From Bog-793 sp050010315 (lineage in GTDB: Bacteria > Actinomycetota > Acidimicrobiia > Acidimicrobiales > Bog-793), in NCBI GenBank assembly GCA_050010315.1, contig JBEKLG010000010.1:1-25788 (forward strand): 25,788 bases of DNA, in the 5' to 3' direction. This document shows positions 8,354 through 16,604 of the stretch, piece after piece. The notes under the pieces were generated by a model that was not told the DNA's origin, made no database searches, and worked only from the letters and a program-made list of their open reading frames with translations. A program made the translations under genes and the position numbers. Each line of letters opens with the position of its first letter. The first letter of the stretch is position 1.

Positions 8354-8522
8354 GACCTCACTGTAGGTTCGGCCGCCGGGGCTCTCAAAGGGCGCGCCGC
8401 CTCCGCCCCCAGGACGAAACGGTCGATCAGCTCCCCAAGTGGCACCGCGAGTGCGCTCGCGCCGATCCGACGGCGCCTCAGGGCCAAAAAGCCGCGGCCG
8501 GGGAAAGCGGTGCGGGCCTGTC

Positions 8523-9728
8523 CTAACCGTTCGCCGGCGCGACGCGGAGTGCCGCGAGGAGTTCGGGGCGATGGCGCAACATGAGCTCGAAGCCGAGCGG
8601 TCCGAGCAGGCGGTTGGCGGCGGCGTTCGACGGCGCTCCCCCGAGGAGCGCACGGCCCAGTTCGTCTGCGGTTTCCTCGATGTCGTTCTGCTCTGCGGTT
8701 CGCAACGGTCCGGCGCTGAGTTTCCGGTCACGCAGCCGGTCGAGCCGGGTCAGCACACCGTGCCGGTCGCCGCCCCGCGCCGCGGCGTCGTGGAAGTGCT
8801 TGTAGCGCGACGAGCCGAGCGCCGCAACGATCTCCTCGTGACGCGCCGGATCGAGCAGCAGGGCAGAGAGGTCGATGATCGATGACGCCGCGTCGGATCG
8901 GTCACGATCGCTGCCGGCCACAGCTTCGAGCAGAACCCTTGCCAGCTGGACCTGATCCGGATGGATCGAGTCGACCCAGAACCACAGCGTCGGTCGGCGG
9001 CGCAGCGCGCTGTGGAGGATCAGCTCGCCGTCGGCACGCTCAAGGGTCAATCCCCTCCTCGCCAGGAATAGCACGAGGAGGTCTTGGCGGCTGAGGAGCT
9101 TCGAGGGATCGGCGCGCCAGCTTCGCACGGACCGGTCGAGCAGGACCCGAGGCTCGGAGCTCGCCTCGCCGGAACCGGTCACGACCTGGATCGCGGCGCC
9201 GGGCGGAAGCGAGACGACCAAGCCGAGGTTCTCCAGGATGCGCTTGCGCTCAGCTCGGACGGCGGCGTCCGTCCACCGGCGGTAATCGGCACGGGTGGCG
9301 AGTTCAGTCTTCGTGCCGTGACAGCTCACGACGGTGTGCCGCCGGAAGACCGCGACCTCTCGTCCTTCATGCCGGTAGCGACCATCCCTCGAGAACACGA
9401 CTGGGGGCGCCTCGTGCCGACGAACCGTGATCACGACCGCGCACCCACCGGAGCCGTCGGCCTTCTCGAGACTTGTCGAGACCTCGACGTGGTCCGGCGC
9501 GACGTACCGCTCGATGAGGCTCGCGAGCGTCGCGGCGTCGAAGTGGGTCCCGGCCCCGCCAGCGCCCGGAAGCCCGTGGCGTGCTTCGATGCCGAGTCGG
9601 ATCTCGCCTCCTCCCCCGTTCGCCAGCGCGACCACCCGCTTGACAAGATCGAGCTCGTCGGCGGCGCTCCCCGGGTCGTAACGGGATTTCAGCCCCTCAG
9701 TCCGACCCTCCGGCATGACCCCCTCCAT
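8523..9728 (-). CDS. Schlafen/AlbA_2-domain protein paired with a DNA methyltransferase
   Basis: A 401-residue soluble protein. The N-terminal ~130 residues resemble the Schlafen AlbA_2 domain: an EGLKSR segment followed by ELDLVKRVVALANGGGGEIRLGIE (residues 25-48), like the family's 'E-F-K ... A-N-T-x-G-G-x-L-x-I-G-V' pattern. A further strand block (AVVITVRRHEAPPVVFSRDGRYRHEGREVAVFRR) and HGTKTELATRADYRRW follow, then a C-terminal half (about 170-401) that I cannot assign. AlbA_2 proteins include nucleic-acid-binding regulators and, in Schlafens, RNases. The ATG at 9728 has AGGAGC about 5 nt upstream, and that site overlaps the TAG stop of the methyltransferase gene, so the two are surely cotranscribed and probably coupled. 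Position after a methyltransferase suggests a restriction-like effector or a regulator; neither is shown. No nuclease motif is recognisable by eye. Confidence 0.72.
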   Translation of the reverse strand: MEGVMPEGRTEGLKSRYDPGSAADELDLVKRVVALANGGGGEIRLGIEARHGLPGAGGAGTHFDAATLASLIERYVAPDHVEVSTSLEKADGSGGCAVVITVRRHEAPPVVFSRDGRYRHEGREVAVFRRHTVVSCHGTKTELATRADYRRWTDAAVRAERKRILENLGLVVSLPPGAAIQVVTGSGEASSEPRVLLDRSVRSWRADPSKLLSRQDLLVLFLARRGLTLERADGELILHSALRRRPTLWFWVDSIHPDQVQLARVLLEAVAGSDRDRSDAASSIIDLSALLLDPARHEEIVAALGSSRYKHFHDAAARGGDRHGVLTRLDRLRDRKLSAGPLRTAEQNDIEETADELGRALLGGAPSNAAANRLLGPLGFELMLRHRPELLAALRVAPANG

Positions 9729-9736
9729 AGCTGCTC

Positions 9737-10654
9737 CTAAGCGGCGTCCCGCTCTCGAGCCTCGAGCGCCTCGGCAACCCGGCGTCCGGCGAGCTCGACG
9801 TAGTCGGGATCGGTCTCGTACCCGACGTAGTGGCGACGGATCGCCAGCGCGGCGACCGCCGTCGTTCCGGAACCGATGAACGGGTCGAGCACGACGTCAC
9901 CTTGGTAGGTGTAGAGCTCGATGAGACGACGCGGCAGCTCGACGGGGAAAGGAGCCGGGTGCCCGACCCGCGTCGCCGACTCTGCCGGAATGTGCCAGAC
10001 GTCGAGTGTCCAAGCCATGAAGTCTTCCTTCGAGATCGTGGCTTTATGCGGAAGTCCCAGCGACTCCCTCCGTTTGACGTCCAAAGCCCGGTCGAAGCGG
10101 CCTTTGCTCGCGACGACCACTCGCTCGGTCACGTCCCGGAGCACCGGGTTCGACGGTTTCATGAACGAACCCCACGCGCAGTTACCGCTCGCGCCGACGG
10201 CCTTCTGCCAGATGATCTCGCCTCGCAGCAGGAAACCGAGGTCGTCTTGCAAGATGCGCGTCACATCGCCCGAGAGCGAGCGGTAGGGCTTGCGCCCGAG
10301 ATTGGCGACATTGATCGCGATCCTGCCACCGGGCTCGAGGACACGGTGACACTCGGCGAAGACCTCGGCGAGTTGCCTGAGGTACTCGGCGTATGTCGCG
10401 GGGATGTGACCGCGCCCCATGTCCTCCTCGTACCGTTTCCCTGAGAAATAGGGGGGCGAGGAACAGACGAGAGCGACGGACTTCGTCGGCACGCTCGCCA
10501 TGTCGCGGGAATCGCCGAGGATGATCGAGTCGGCAATCGGGCAGGAGAAGACCTCGTCGTCATCGGATAACGCCGGAGCGGTGAAACGGCCGTAGAACGA
10601 GCTCGAGTCGTGGCTCTCGCGCCGCGTAGTACCGAAGTTCGACGTCTCCGTCAC
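9737..10654 (-). CDS. DNA methyltransferase, beta class (N4-cytosine or N6-adenine)
   Basis: A 305-residue SAM-dependent DNA methyltransferase. Catalytic motif IV SSPPYF is at residues 65-70 and the SAM-binding motif I DPFIGSGTTAV at 257-267, i.e. motif IV precedes motif I, the beta-class order. SPPY more often marks N4-methylcytosine enzymes, DPPY/NPPY adenine enzymes, so N4-cytosine is favoured but not settled. The middle (GEIIWQKAVGASGNCAWGSFMKPS, ESATRVGHPAPFPVELPRRLIELYT) is the conserved core and likely target-recognition part; the recognition sequence cannot be read from it. The start is GTG at 10654 with GGGAG about 8 nt upstream; a CATACT hexamer on the minus strand (10688-10683) could be its -10 element. 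It is the first gene of a two-gene unit with the AlbA_2 protein. No classical restriction endonuclease is adjacent. Confidence 0.93.
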   Translation of the reverse strand: MTETSNFGTTRRESHDSSSFYGRFTAPALSDDDEVFSCPIADSIILGDSRDMASVPTKSVALVCSSPPYFSGKRYEEDMGRGHIPATYAEYLRQLAEVFAECHRVLEPGGRIAINVANLGRKPYRSLSGDVTRILQDDLGFLLRGEIIWQKAVGASGNCAWGSFMKPSNPVLRDVTERVVVASKGRFDRALDVKRRESLGLPHKATISKEDFMAWTLDVWHIPAESATRVGHPAPFPVELPRRLIELYTYQGDVVLDPFIGSGTTAVAALAIRRHYVGYETDPDYVELAGRRVAEALEARERDAA

Positions 10655-10811
10655 GTGACTTCTCCCACGTCAACCGGTGACAAGTATGACCCACGGGTGC
10701 TCTCCCGTCGGGGATGCGACTGGGTGGGCCAATGCGGGGCGAACGAGGCCGGGAAGACCCCGACGGGCCCTTTCGAGCCGTTCCCCGCCCGCTCCGGCGA
10801 GAAGCCGTCGT

Positions 10812-11312
10812 TCAGATGCCGTCGGCGCCGTCGATCGCCTGGCGCAGCAAGTCCGCGTGACCGTTGTGCCGGGCGTTCTCCTCGATCACGTGGACAAGGA
10901 TCTACCGAGCCGAGACCTCGTCACGCCGCCACGATCTTGCACCGGTCTCGCCGAGCGAGTCGATCGACGCCGCGGCCGAGCGAGAGGCGCCAAACTCGAT
11001 TTCCCAGGTCGAAAGGCATTCCAGTGCGTTGTCCGGGACCCGCCGTCGAAGTCGAGGTCCGGTTCGGCGTCGGTGCTGTGGGGGCGGGACATCGTCTCCC
11101 GCCAGGCACCGCTGGAACCAGCGGCGCTCCACCTCTGCCATGTGCCGGGCGAGGCCCACCAGGGACAGGCTCGACGGCGGGACCGGCCGCGTCGAGAGCT
11201 GTTCCGGAAAAAGGCCTTCGCACTTCAGGGCCAGCGTCGCCCGTGGGAAGTCGAGCCACGCCTCGAACACCGGGCGTTCTTCGGCGATGAGCGCTGCGCC
11301 GATTCGTTCCAC
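10812..11312 (-). pseudogene. Decayed DinB/DUF664 family gene
   Basis: The frame gives RPVFEAWLDFPRATLALKCEGL and LSLVGLARHMAEVERRWF, the standard N-terminal half of actinobacterial DUF664 proteins (DinB four-helix fold, thiol-related or metal enzymes). Three lesions follow. Near 11080-11084 an apparent extra C in a C run shifts the frame, so the expected acidic segment HSTDAEPDLDFDGG appears in the neighbouring frame. Near 11035-11041 a missing base restores the first frame. At 10902-10904 a TAG stands where the family has TGG (Trp), after which ILVHVIEENARHNGHADLL continues in frame to a TGA at 10812. The start is taken as GTG at 11312 because GGAGG lies 5 nt upstream; a TTG at 11366 is an alternative. 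The amber codon removes the conserved last 30 residues including the RHNGH motif. Homopolymer sequencing error could explain the shifts but not easily the TAG. Confidence 0.8.
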
Positions 11313-11406
11313 GAGTTCCTCCGGTCGTCTGTTGGAGAACCCTTCCCGCCCAGTCTTGCGGGACAAGCTGTGGTGATGCTCCCCGGCCGCGCTCCGGCGT
11401 CCGCTC

Positions 11407-13587
11407 TCAGGGTGGATCGAGCGAACGGGGCGCGGCTACGAGCGTCAGGTCGTCGCTGAGCCCACGGAGGTTCGCGGTGGTGCGGTTGGCCTCGATCGTC
11501 ACGCGGCTCTTGCCGATCGGGACGGGTCCGATCCTCACATCGCCGAACGACGCCGGGAGCTGAGGCGCGAGCCAGACCATGGCCTCGCCAACCGAAGGGT
11601 CGAGTCTCAGCAAGGTGCGCAGCAGGCTGAAGGGCGTCGCCGAGGCCCAGGCCTGCGGGGAGCAGGAGGTCGGATACCCGACCGGCGTGGCGAACTCGTC
11701 CCGCGCGAACCCGCAAAGGAGCTCGGGGAGCCGACCGCCGAACGCCGCCGCCACGTCGAACAGGCCGTTGGCGATGGCCTGGGCCTCGCTGACGAAGCCG
11801 TAGCGCATCAGCCCCGCCGCGCCGATCGCGTTGTCGTGGGGCCACACCGAGCCGTTGTGATAGCTCACCGGGTTGTATGCGCCCATCGAGCTCGCGAGCG
11901 TGCGGACGCCCCAGCCTGTGAACATCTCCTCGGAAACGAGGTGCGCGGCGATCGCCGCCGCATGCGACTCGTCGACAATGCCGGTCCACAGGCAGTGACC
12001 GATGTTCGACGTCAACGCGTCGACCGGGCGCTTTTCGGCATCGAGGCCGACCGCGAGATAGCCCCGGTCACCGAGCCAGAAGTGCTCATTGAAAGCGATC
12101 CTCAACCGCCGGGCGCGGGCGGCGCACGATTCCGCCGTCTCGGCGTCGCCCCGGGACCTCGCGAGACGGGCCCGAGCGAGGAAGGCGGCGTAGACGTAAC
12201 CCTGCACCTCGCAGAGCGCGATCGGGGGCTCGGCAATCCGGCCGTTCGCGTAGTTGACCCCGTCAAAGGAGTCCTTCCAGCCCTGATGGACGAGACCGCG
12301 GTCTGTCAACCGCTGGTACTCGACGAATCCGTCGCCGTCACGGTCGCCGTAGCGGTCGATCCAGTCGAGCGCCCGGTCGGCGTGCGGCAGCAATCGGTCG
12401 ATGATCCCGCCGTCGACGCCCCAGCGCTCGAGCTCGCCGAGGAGCATGACGAAGAGCGGGGTCGCGTCGATCGACCCGTAGTAGATGGACTCTTCACCCC
12501 GCGCCGCGGCGCCGCTCATGCCGGAACGCATCTCGTGGAGGATCCGCCCCGGCTGCTCCTCGCTCGGGGCGTCGACCCGCTCGCCCTGGAAGCGCGCCAG
12601 GGCGAGCAGCGTGCCGACCGCGATCGTCGGGTCGAACCCGAGCGTCATCCACGAAGCGATGAGCGAATCGCGTCCGAAAAGCGTCATGAACCAGGGCGCA
12701 CCCGCCGCGAGGACCGCCAGACCCGGCTCGTCGGGATCGAAGATCCGCAGCGCGCCGAGATCGGGGATGCTGCGAGCAAGCGTCCGGTTGATGTCCTCGT
12801 CTTCGCTCTCCACCTTCGGCATCGCCCGTTCCCAGGAACGCAGACGCGTTGCGGACACCGAGCGGTCGATCGGATCACCCCGGCGGTAGCGCGGTTCCAC
12901 CTGCTCGCCGTCCATCGCGAGTTCGATCTCGAAACAGGCCCGCCACTCGCCCCGGGGGGGCACGACCGCGTCGATCGCGATGATGCGGGAAGACGCCGAT
13001 GACCCTCGGGGCAGTTGCACCGCGGTCCGGCGCGATCTTCCATGGTAGACGTGCGCGATCACGACCTCGGACTCCGTGGAGACGACCTCTGTCTCGCCCC
13101 GAGACTGGGCGCGACCTTCTTTCACGTCGAACAGGTGGGCGAAATCGGCTGCGAACTCGAGAGAGATCGAGCAGGCGGTCGTCTCGGCGCCGAGGTTCCG
13201 CAGAACGAGGTCCTCCTGCATCCCGTCGCCGACAAGGCGCTCGCGAACGACGAAGAGTGTGCTGTCGGCCCGGCCCTCGCGCGGCCGCACTCGGCCGAGG
13301 AACCGCGCCGCGAAGGGGTCGCTCGGGACGACCGCCAGCGGCTCGACAGGGGTGTCGTCGATTCTCAGCTGCCAGCCCGACAGGTATCGCGTGTCCCGAT
13401 AGAACAGGCCCTGCGGGCCACCGGGGTCGATGTCGCCGTTCGGCGCCGAGATGACGAAGCTCGTCCCCTCGACAAGGGTGACCGTGTTGCCCGCGATCCC
13501 ACCGGGTGCGGGCTGACCACCAGCAAAGACCCAGGCGTTCGTCTTCACGGGCGAAGCGACCCGAGGCCCTCGCCGGTCTGTCGCCAT
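11407..13587 (-). CDS. Glycogen-debranching-like amylo-alpha-1,6-glucosidase
   Basis: A 726-residue cytosolic protein with two parts: an N-terminal glycogen-debranching beta-sandwich domain (about 25-245; FVISAPNGDI, GLFYRDTRYLSGWQL) and a C-terminal six-hairpin (alpha/alpha)6 glucosidase domain (about 265-715; APWFMTLFGRDSLIASW at about 298-313, HQGWKDSFDG, CEVQGYVYAA, HNGSVWPHDNA). The acidic pattern fits an inverting alpha-glycosidase. In this subfamily actual activity on glycogen is often unproven; oligosaccharide or glycoside substrates are possible. The ATG at 13587 has no clear ribosome site; GTG at 13548 is an alternative. It follows the GT4 gene by 40 bp on the same strand, a pairing I regard as functional: one enzyme builds and the other trims a glycan. 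Confidence 0.9.
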   Translation of the reverse strand: MATDRRGPRVASPVKTNAWVFAGGQPAPGGIAGNTVTLVEGTSFVISAPNGDIDPGGPQGLFYRDTRYLSGWQLRIDDTPVEPLAVVPSDPFAARFLGRVRPREGRADSTLFVVRERLVGDGMQEDLVLRNLGAETTACSISLEFAADFAHLFDVKEGRAQSRGETEVVSTESEVVIAHVYHGRSRRTAVQLPRGSSASSRIIAIDAVVPPRGEWRACFEIELAMDGEQVEPRYRRGDPIDRSVSATRLRSWERAMPKVESEDEDINRTLARSIPDLGALRIFDPDEPGLAVLAAGAPWFMTLFGRDSLIASWMTLGFDPTIAVGTLLALARFQGERVDAPSEEQPGRILHEMRSGMSGAAARGEESIYYGSIDATPLFVMLLGELERWGVDGGIIDRLLPHADRALDWIDRYGDRDGDGFVEYQRLTDRGLVHQGWKDSFDGVNYANGRIAEPPIALCEVQGYVYAAFLARARLARSRGDAETAESCAARARRLRIAFNEHFWLGDRGYLAVGLDAEKRPVDALTSNIGHCLWTGIVDESHAAAIAAHLVSEEMFTGWGVRTLASSMGAYNPVSYHNGSVWPHDNAIGAAGLMRYGFVSEAQAIANGLFDVAAAFGGRLPELLCGFARDEFATPVGYPTSCSPQAWASATPFSLLRTLLRLDPSVGEAMVWLAPQLPASFGDVRIGPVPIGKSRVTIEANRTTANLRGLSDDLTLVAAPRSLDPP

Positions 13588-13627
13588 CCGGGGCAGATGA
13601 CGCCGGGTCCGTCCAGCGGGAATTCGC

Positions 13628-14650
13628 TTACCATTCGCCGCTGACGACGCGCCGGTACAAGTCGACGTGCTCGTCCACCATCCGCCGCCTCGAGAAGTGC
13701 CCCAGCACCGCGTCCCGACAGCGCCGGCGGTCGATCTCCTCGATGCGACTCAGGGCATCGACGAGCGCCGGCTCGCCCGCCCGGACGAATCCCGTGACCC
13801 CGTCGTCGACAATCTCTGGGGCCGCGCCGCAGGGCGTCGTGATCACAGGCGTGCCGCAAGCGAGCGCCTCGATCATGACCATGCCGAACGGCTCGGGCCA
13901 GGAGATGGGGTTGAGCAGCACTTTCGCGGCGCCCAGCAGTTCGAGCTTCGCCTTGTCGTCGACCTCGCCCAGGTAGTCGACGCCAGAGCTGAGCAGTGGC
14001 CTGATCGTTGACTCGAAATAGTCGATCTCGAGCTGCTCGTGGCACTTCCCCGCAATGTGCAACTCGATCCCCGCTTCGCGAGCGACATGCGCCGCGACGT
14101 GCGCTCCCTTACCCGGGTTCATCCGGCCGAGGAAAAGCGCGTATCCCCCGGAACCGTCGCCGACCGGGAACTCCGAGGCCTCGACGCCGTGGTGGATGAT
14201 CGCCGCGATTGGCACGTCATCCGCGCCCGAAGCCTGGTGGCGGGATATCGCGATGACGGGGACGCGATCGGAGACGATCCGGTACAAGTCGATGAGATCG
14301 CTCTCGAAAGGACCGTGGTTCGTCGTGACGACACGAAGGTTCGGGAACCGTTCCGAATAGAGCGGCCCGATCAGCGTGTGGTCGTGCACAACGTCGAACT
14401 CGGACGCGATCTCGTAGGCGTGCACGACGTGCCGCAGCTCCTGAGCCGCTCCACCTTCGCCGACGCCGATCGCGCGCTCAAAGACCCAACGGCGCTCAAC
14501 CGGGCAGGTGCTCTCTCCCGTCGTAAACAGCAGCACGTCGTGACCGGCCGCGTGCAGCCCTCGGGCGAGCCCGTCCAGGACGGCCTCGGTCCCGCCGTAG
14601 GCCGGGGGCGGAACGGGCAGCCACGGCGGCGCCACGATCATGATGCGCAT
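13628..14650 (-). CDS. Glycosyltransferase family 4
   Basis: A 340-residue GT-B-fold retaining glycosyltransferase. The N-lobe starts with MRIMIVAPPWLPVPPPAYGGTE, the glycine-rich acceptor loop typical of GT4; the C-lobe holds LFLGRMNPGKGAHVA and the nucleotide-sugar motif EPFGMVMIEALACGTPVI with two glutamates (Glu253 and Glu261, the EX7E signature), then PEIVDDGVTGFV. The donor is a nucleotide sugar; donor and acceptor identities cannot be inferred. The ATG at 14650 has AAGGAAGG about 6 nt upstream. The frame stays open upstream but without family similarity. Cotranscription with the debranching-like glucosidase downstream is likely. Confidence 0.92.
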   Translation of the reverse strand: MRIMIVAPPWLPVPPPAYGGTEAVLDGLARGLHAAGHDVLLFTTGESTCPVERRWVFERAIGVGEGGAAQELRHVVHAYEIASEFDVVHDHTLIGPLYSERFPNLRVVTTNHGPFESDLIDLYRIVSDRVPVIAISRHQASGADDVPIAAIIHHGVEASEFPVGDGSGGYALFLGRMNPGKGAHVAAHVAREAGIELHIAGKCHEQLEIDYFESTIRPLLSSGVDYLGEVDDKAKLELLGAAKVLLNPISWPEPFGMVMIEALACGTPVITTPCGAAPEIVDDGVTGFVRAGEPALVDALSRIEEIDRRRCRDAVLGHFSRRRMVDEHVDLYRRVVSGEW

Positions 14651-14960
14651 CCCGACACCTTCCTTTGGCCAATACTCGCGCGTTGTCGAAGCCCGACCAG
14701 TTGTAGCGCCACTTCCCGCCCCACGAGCCGGTGGCGCGCCCGGCAGCGCCGTGCGGGACCATGCCAGGCCGGCGCGGGCGCACCCGCAGCGCCCGCCGGG
14801 CGTGGTCCGGCCGCCCTCCCCGGTCCGATCCGCCCGCCGCAGCTCGCAGGCAACGGTGACGGAGCGATGCGGCCGACCGGTCGCCACGGCGCAGCGAAGC
14901 GGGCGCCGATCTCGCCGCTCGTCACACCTCGGCTGCTGCCACCCGTCACGGGATAGAGAC
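14651..14960. other. Intergenic region upstream of the GT4 gene
   Basis: About 310 bp of GC-rich sequence between the GT4 start and the hairpin after the HtrA gene. Open frames here are extensions or shadows of neighbouring genes, with no independent ribosome site or family similarity. It presumably contains the GT4 promoter, but no -10/-35 pair stands out. Confidence 0.45.
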
Positions 14961-14996
14961 GAGAACACCTCGGGCCACCCGGCCCGAGGTGTTCTC
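14961..14996 (-). terminator. Perfect 16-bp hairpin after the HtrA gene
   Basis: GAGAACACCTCGGGCC (14961-14976) and GGCCCGAGGTGTTCTC (14981-14996) pair over all 16 positions with a 4-nt loop. It begins 17 bp past the HtrA stop on the minus strand. Neither side has a U-tract, as is common for actinobacterial terminators; it may stop transcripts or protect the 3' end. Confidence 0.8.
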
Positions 14997-15013
14997 TGGC
15001 GGTCGCACCTCGT

Positions 15014-16378
15014 CTAGCGCACGATCCCCGTCAAGTTGACGACGGCGGTGTGGGATGCGCCAGATGTGTCCACGAAGGTCACCGTGATCGACGCACCCGG
15101 CTTGTGGGATTCGATCGCCGCGAGCAGCGCCTTGTTCGTCGTGGTCGCCCTTCCGTCGATCGCGGTGATCGTGTCGCCCGCTTCGATGCCCGCCCGCTCG
15201 GCCGCGCTCCCGGCGATTATCCCGCTGACGTACACCCCTGCCGGCGCCGGGGTCGTCCCCGTCACACCGGTCGGGAAGCCGAGGGGGTTCTGCGTGTACG
15301 GGGACGGCTCGCCGGCCAGAATGCCGAGGAATGCGGTCTCGCCGATCTGGATCCGGCTCGACGAGCGCCGGTGCTTGATCTTGAGCGCGATGTTTCGCGC
15401 CTCGTTGATCGGGATCGCGAATCCTTCCGTCCCACCGGTCGCGGCACTCGGCTGTGCGGCGGTGTCCATCCCGATCACCTGGCCGTTCAGGTTGACGAGC
15501 GGGCCGCCCGAGTCGCCCGACACGATCGGCGCATCGGTCTGCAACATATTGTGCAGCGTCTCTTCGGCCGTGGTAGCCAGCACGTCGCTCGCCGTGATCG
15601 TGCGGCCGACGGCCGTGATCGTCCCGCTGATCACCGCGGGCTTGCCGCCGAGACCGAGCGCGTTGCCGATCGCCACGACCGGCGTCCCGACCTTGACCCG
15701 CGCCGAGTTCCCGAACTTCACGTGGGGGAGGTTCGCCGGCGCACCGACGAGCTTCAAAAGAGCGACGTCCTGGGTCACGTCCACGCCGAGGACTCTGCCG
15801 GTATAGGTGCCATGGCCGGCGACGCTCACCAGGATCCTCGTCGCGTACGCCACGACGTGGTTGTTCGTCAGCACGTCACCAGAAGGCGTGATCAGCATTC
15901 CCGTCCCGGCGGCTTGCTCGGCACCGGCCGAGGCCTCGTTCGCGACGTTGACGCGGATGTCGACGACGGCCGGGTCGACGGCGGCGGCAACCTGCGTGAC
16001 CGCGCTGGGGCCCGCTAGCGCGGTCCCGCTCGTTGCGGTTCGCGGTGAGGTCGCCGCGGGCAGGCTCGACTGCTGATTGCCGCGCAACACGGCCTCGAGA
16101 CCGGCACCGAGCGTGCCGGCGAGCAACGCGACGATCACCAAGAGCGTGGCGACGCTCCATCCGCTGCGTCGGCGGGGCACACCCTCGCCGCTCACCGCGG
16201 GCTGCGGTGGCACCCATCTCCACCCCTCGGAGCCCACACCTGCCGGCTCCGCCGACGTCGGCCCCTGGGGATCGAAAGACGGGCTGACCGGCACCCATCC
16301 ACTCTGAGCGGCGCCGCCACTCTGCGGTGTCACCCCCCCGCCCTGCGGCGGAATCGGGGCGTCCCTCATCTCATCCAT
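15014..16378 (-). CDS. htrA: Membrane-anchored HtrA/DegP-type serine protease with PDZ domain
   Basis: A 454-residue envelope protease. Residues 1-70 are a cytoplasmic Pro/Gly/Gln/Ser-rich, low-complexity tail; 74-97 form one transmembrane helix (WSVATLLVIVALLAGTLGAGL) after an RRR stop, so the catalytic part should face outside. The trypsin-like domain (about 125-340) has the full triad: His174 in LTNNHVV, Asp204 in VTQDVALLKL and Ser290 in SGDSGGPL. A C-terminal PDZ domain (about 365-450; GVYVSGIIAGSAAERAGIEAGDTITAIDG) binds substrate ends. Family members degrade or sense misfolded envelope proteins. The ATG at 16378 has GAGGAAG about 6 nt upstream; a second ATG at 16369 is less well placed. 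It is transcribed alone or with the ABC-F gene 226 bp upstream and ends in the hairpin at 14961-14996. Confidence 0.95.
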   Translation of the reverse strand: MDEMRDAPIPPQGGGVTPQSGGAAQSGWVPVSPSFDPQGPTSAEPAGVGSEGWRWVPPQPAVSGEGVPRRRSGWSVATLLVIVALLAGTLGAGLEAVLRGNQQSSLPAATSPRTATSGTALAGPSAVTQVAAAVDPAVVDIRVNVANEASAGAEQAAGTGMLITPSGDVLTNNHVVAYATRILVSVAGHGTYTGRVLGVDVTQDVALLKLVGAPANLPHVKFGNSARVKVGTPVVAIGNALGLGGKPAVISGTITAVGRTITASDVLATTAEETLHNMLQTDAPIVSGDSGGPLVNLNGQVIGMDTAAQPSAATGGTEGFAIPINEARNIALKIKHRRSSSRIQIGETAFLGILAGEPSPYTQNPLGFPTGVTGTTPAPAGVYVSGIIAGSAAERAGIEAGDTITAIDGRATTTNKALLAAIESHKPGASITVTFVDTSGASHTAVVNLTGIVR

Positions 16379-16604
16379 CGGTGTCTTCCTCGTTCTCCAC
16401 GTCGCCTCGCGGCATCTGGCGCCGTCGGCGTTCTGTTCTCCGGTTGAGCTTGGTATCTCCACCTCGGAGACGTCTGCGTTCTGCCTGGGAAGTTGCTGAG
16501 AAACCGGGCCGGCGGCGTCGACGTCAACGTTAGCGGCGGGTCCCGCCCTGCTCGTTCGCACCAAGAGCTTGGTCCCGACACTTGCCGAACACCATCTGGA
16601 GCGT

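Noticed and set aside
8354..8731. N-terminal extension of the deacetylase frame to ATG 8731
   Set aside because: It overlaps the AlbA_2 gene out of frame and the extension has no HDAC similarity.
11225..11989. Minus-strand frame overlapping the debranching enzyme and DinB gene
   Set aside because: Shadow of the glucosidase frame with a run-through into the DinB remnant; no independent signals.
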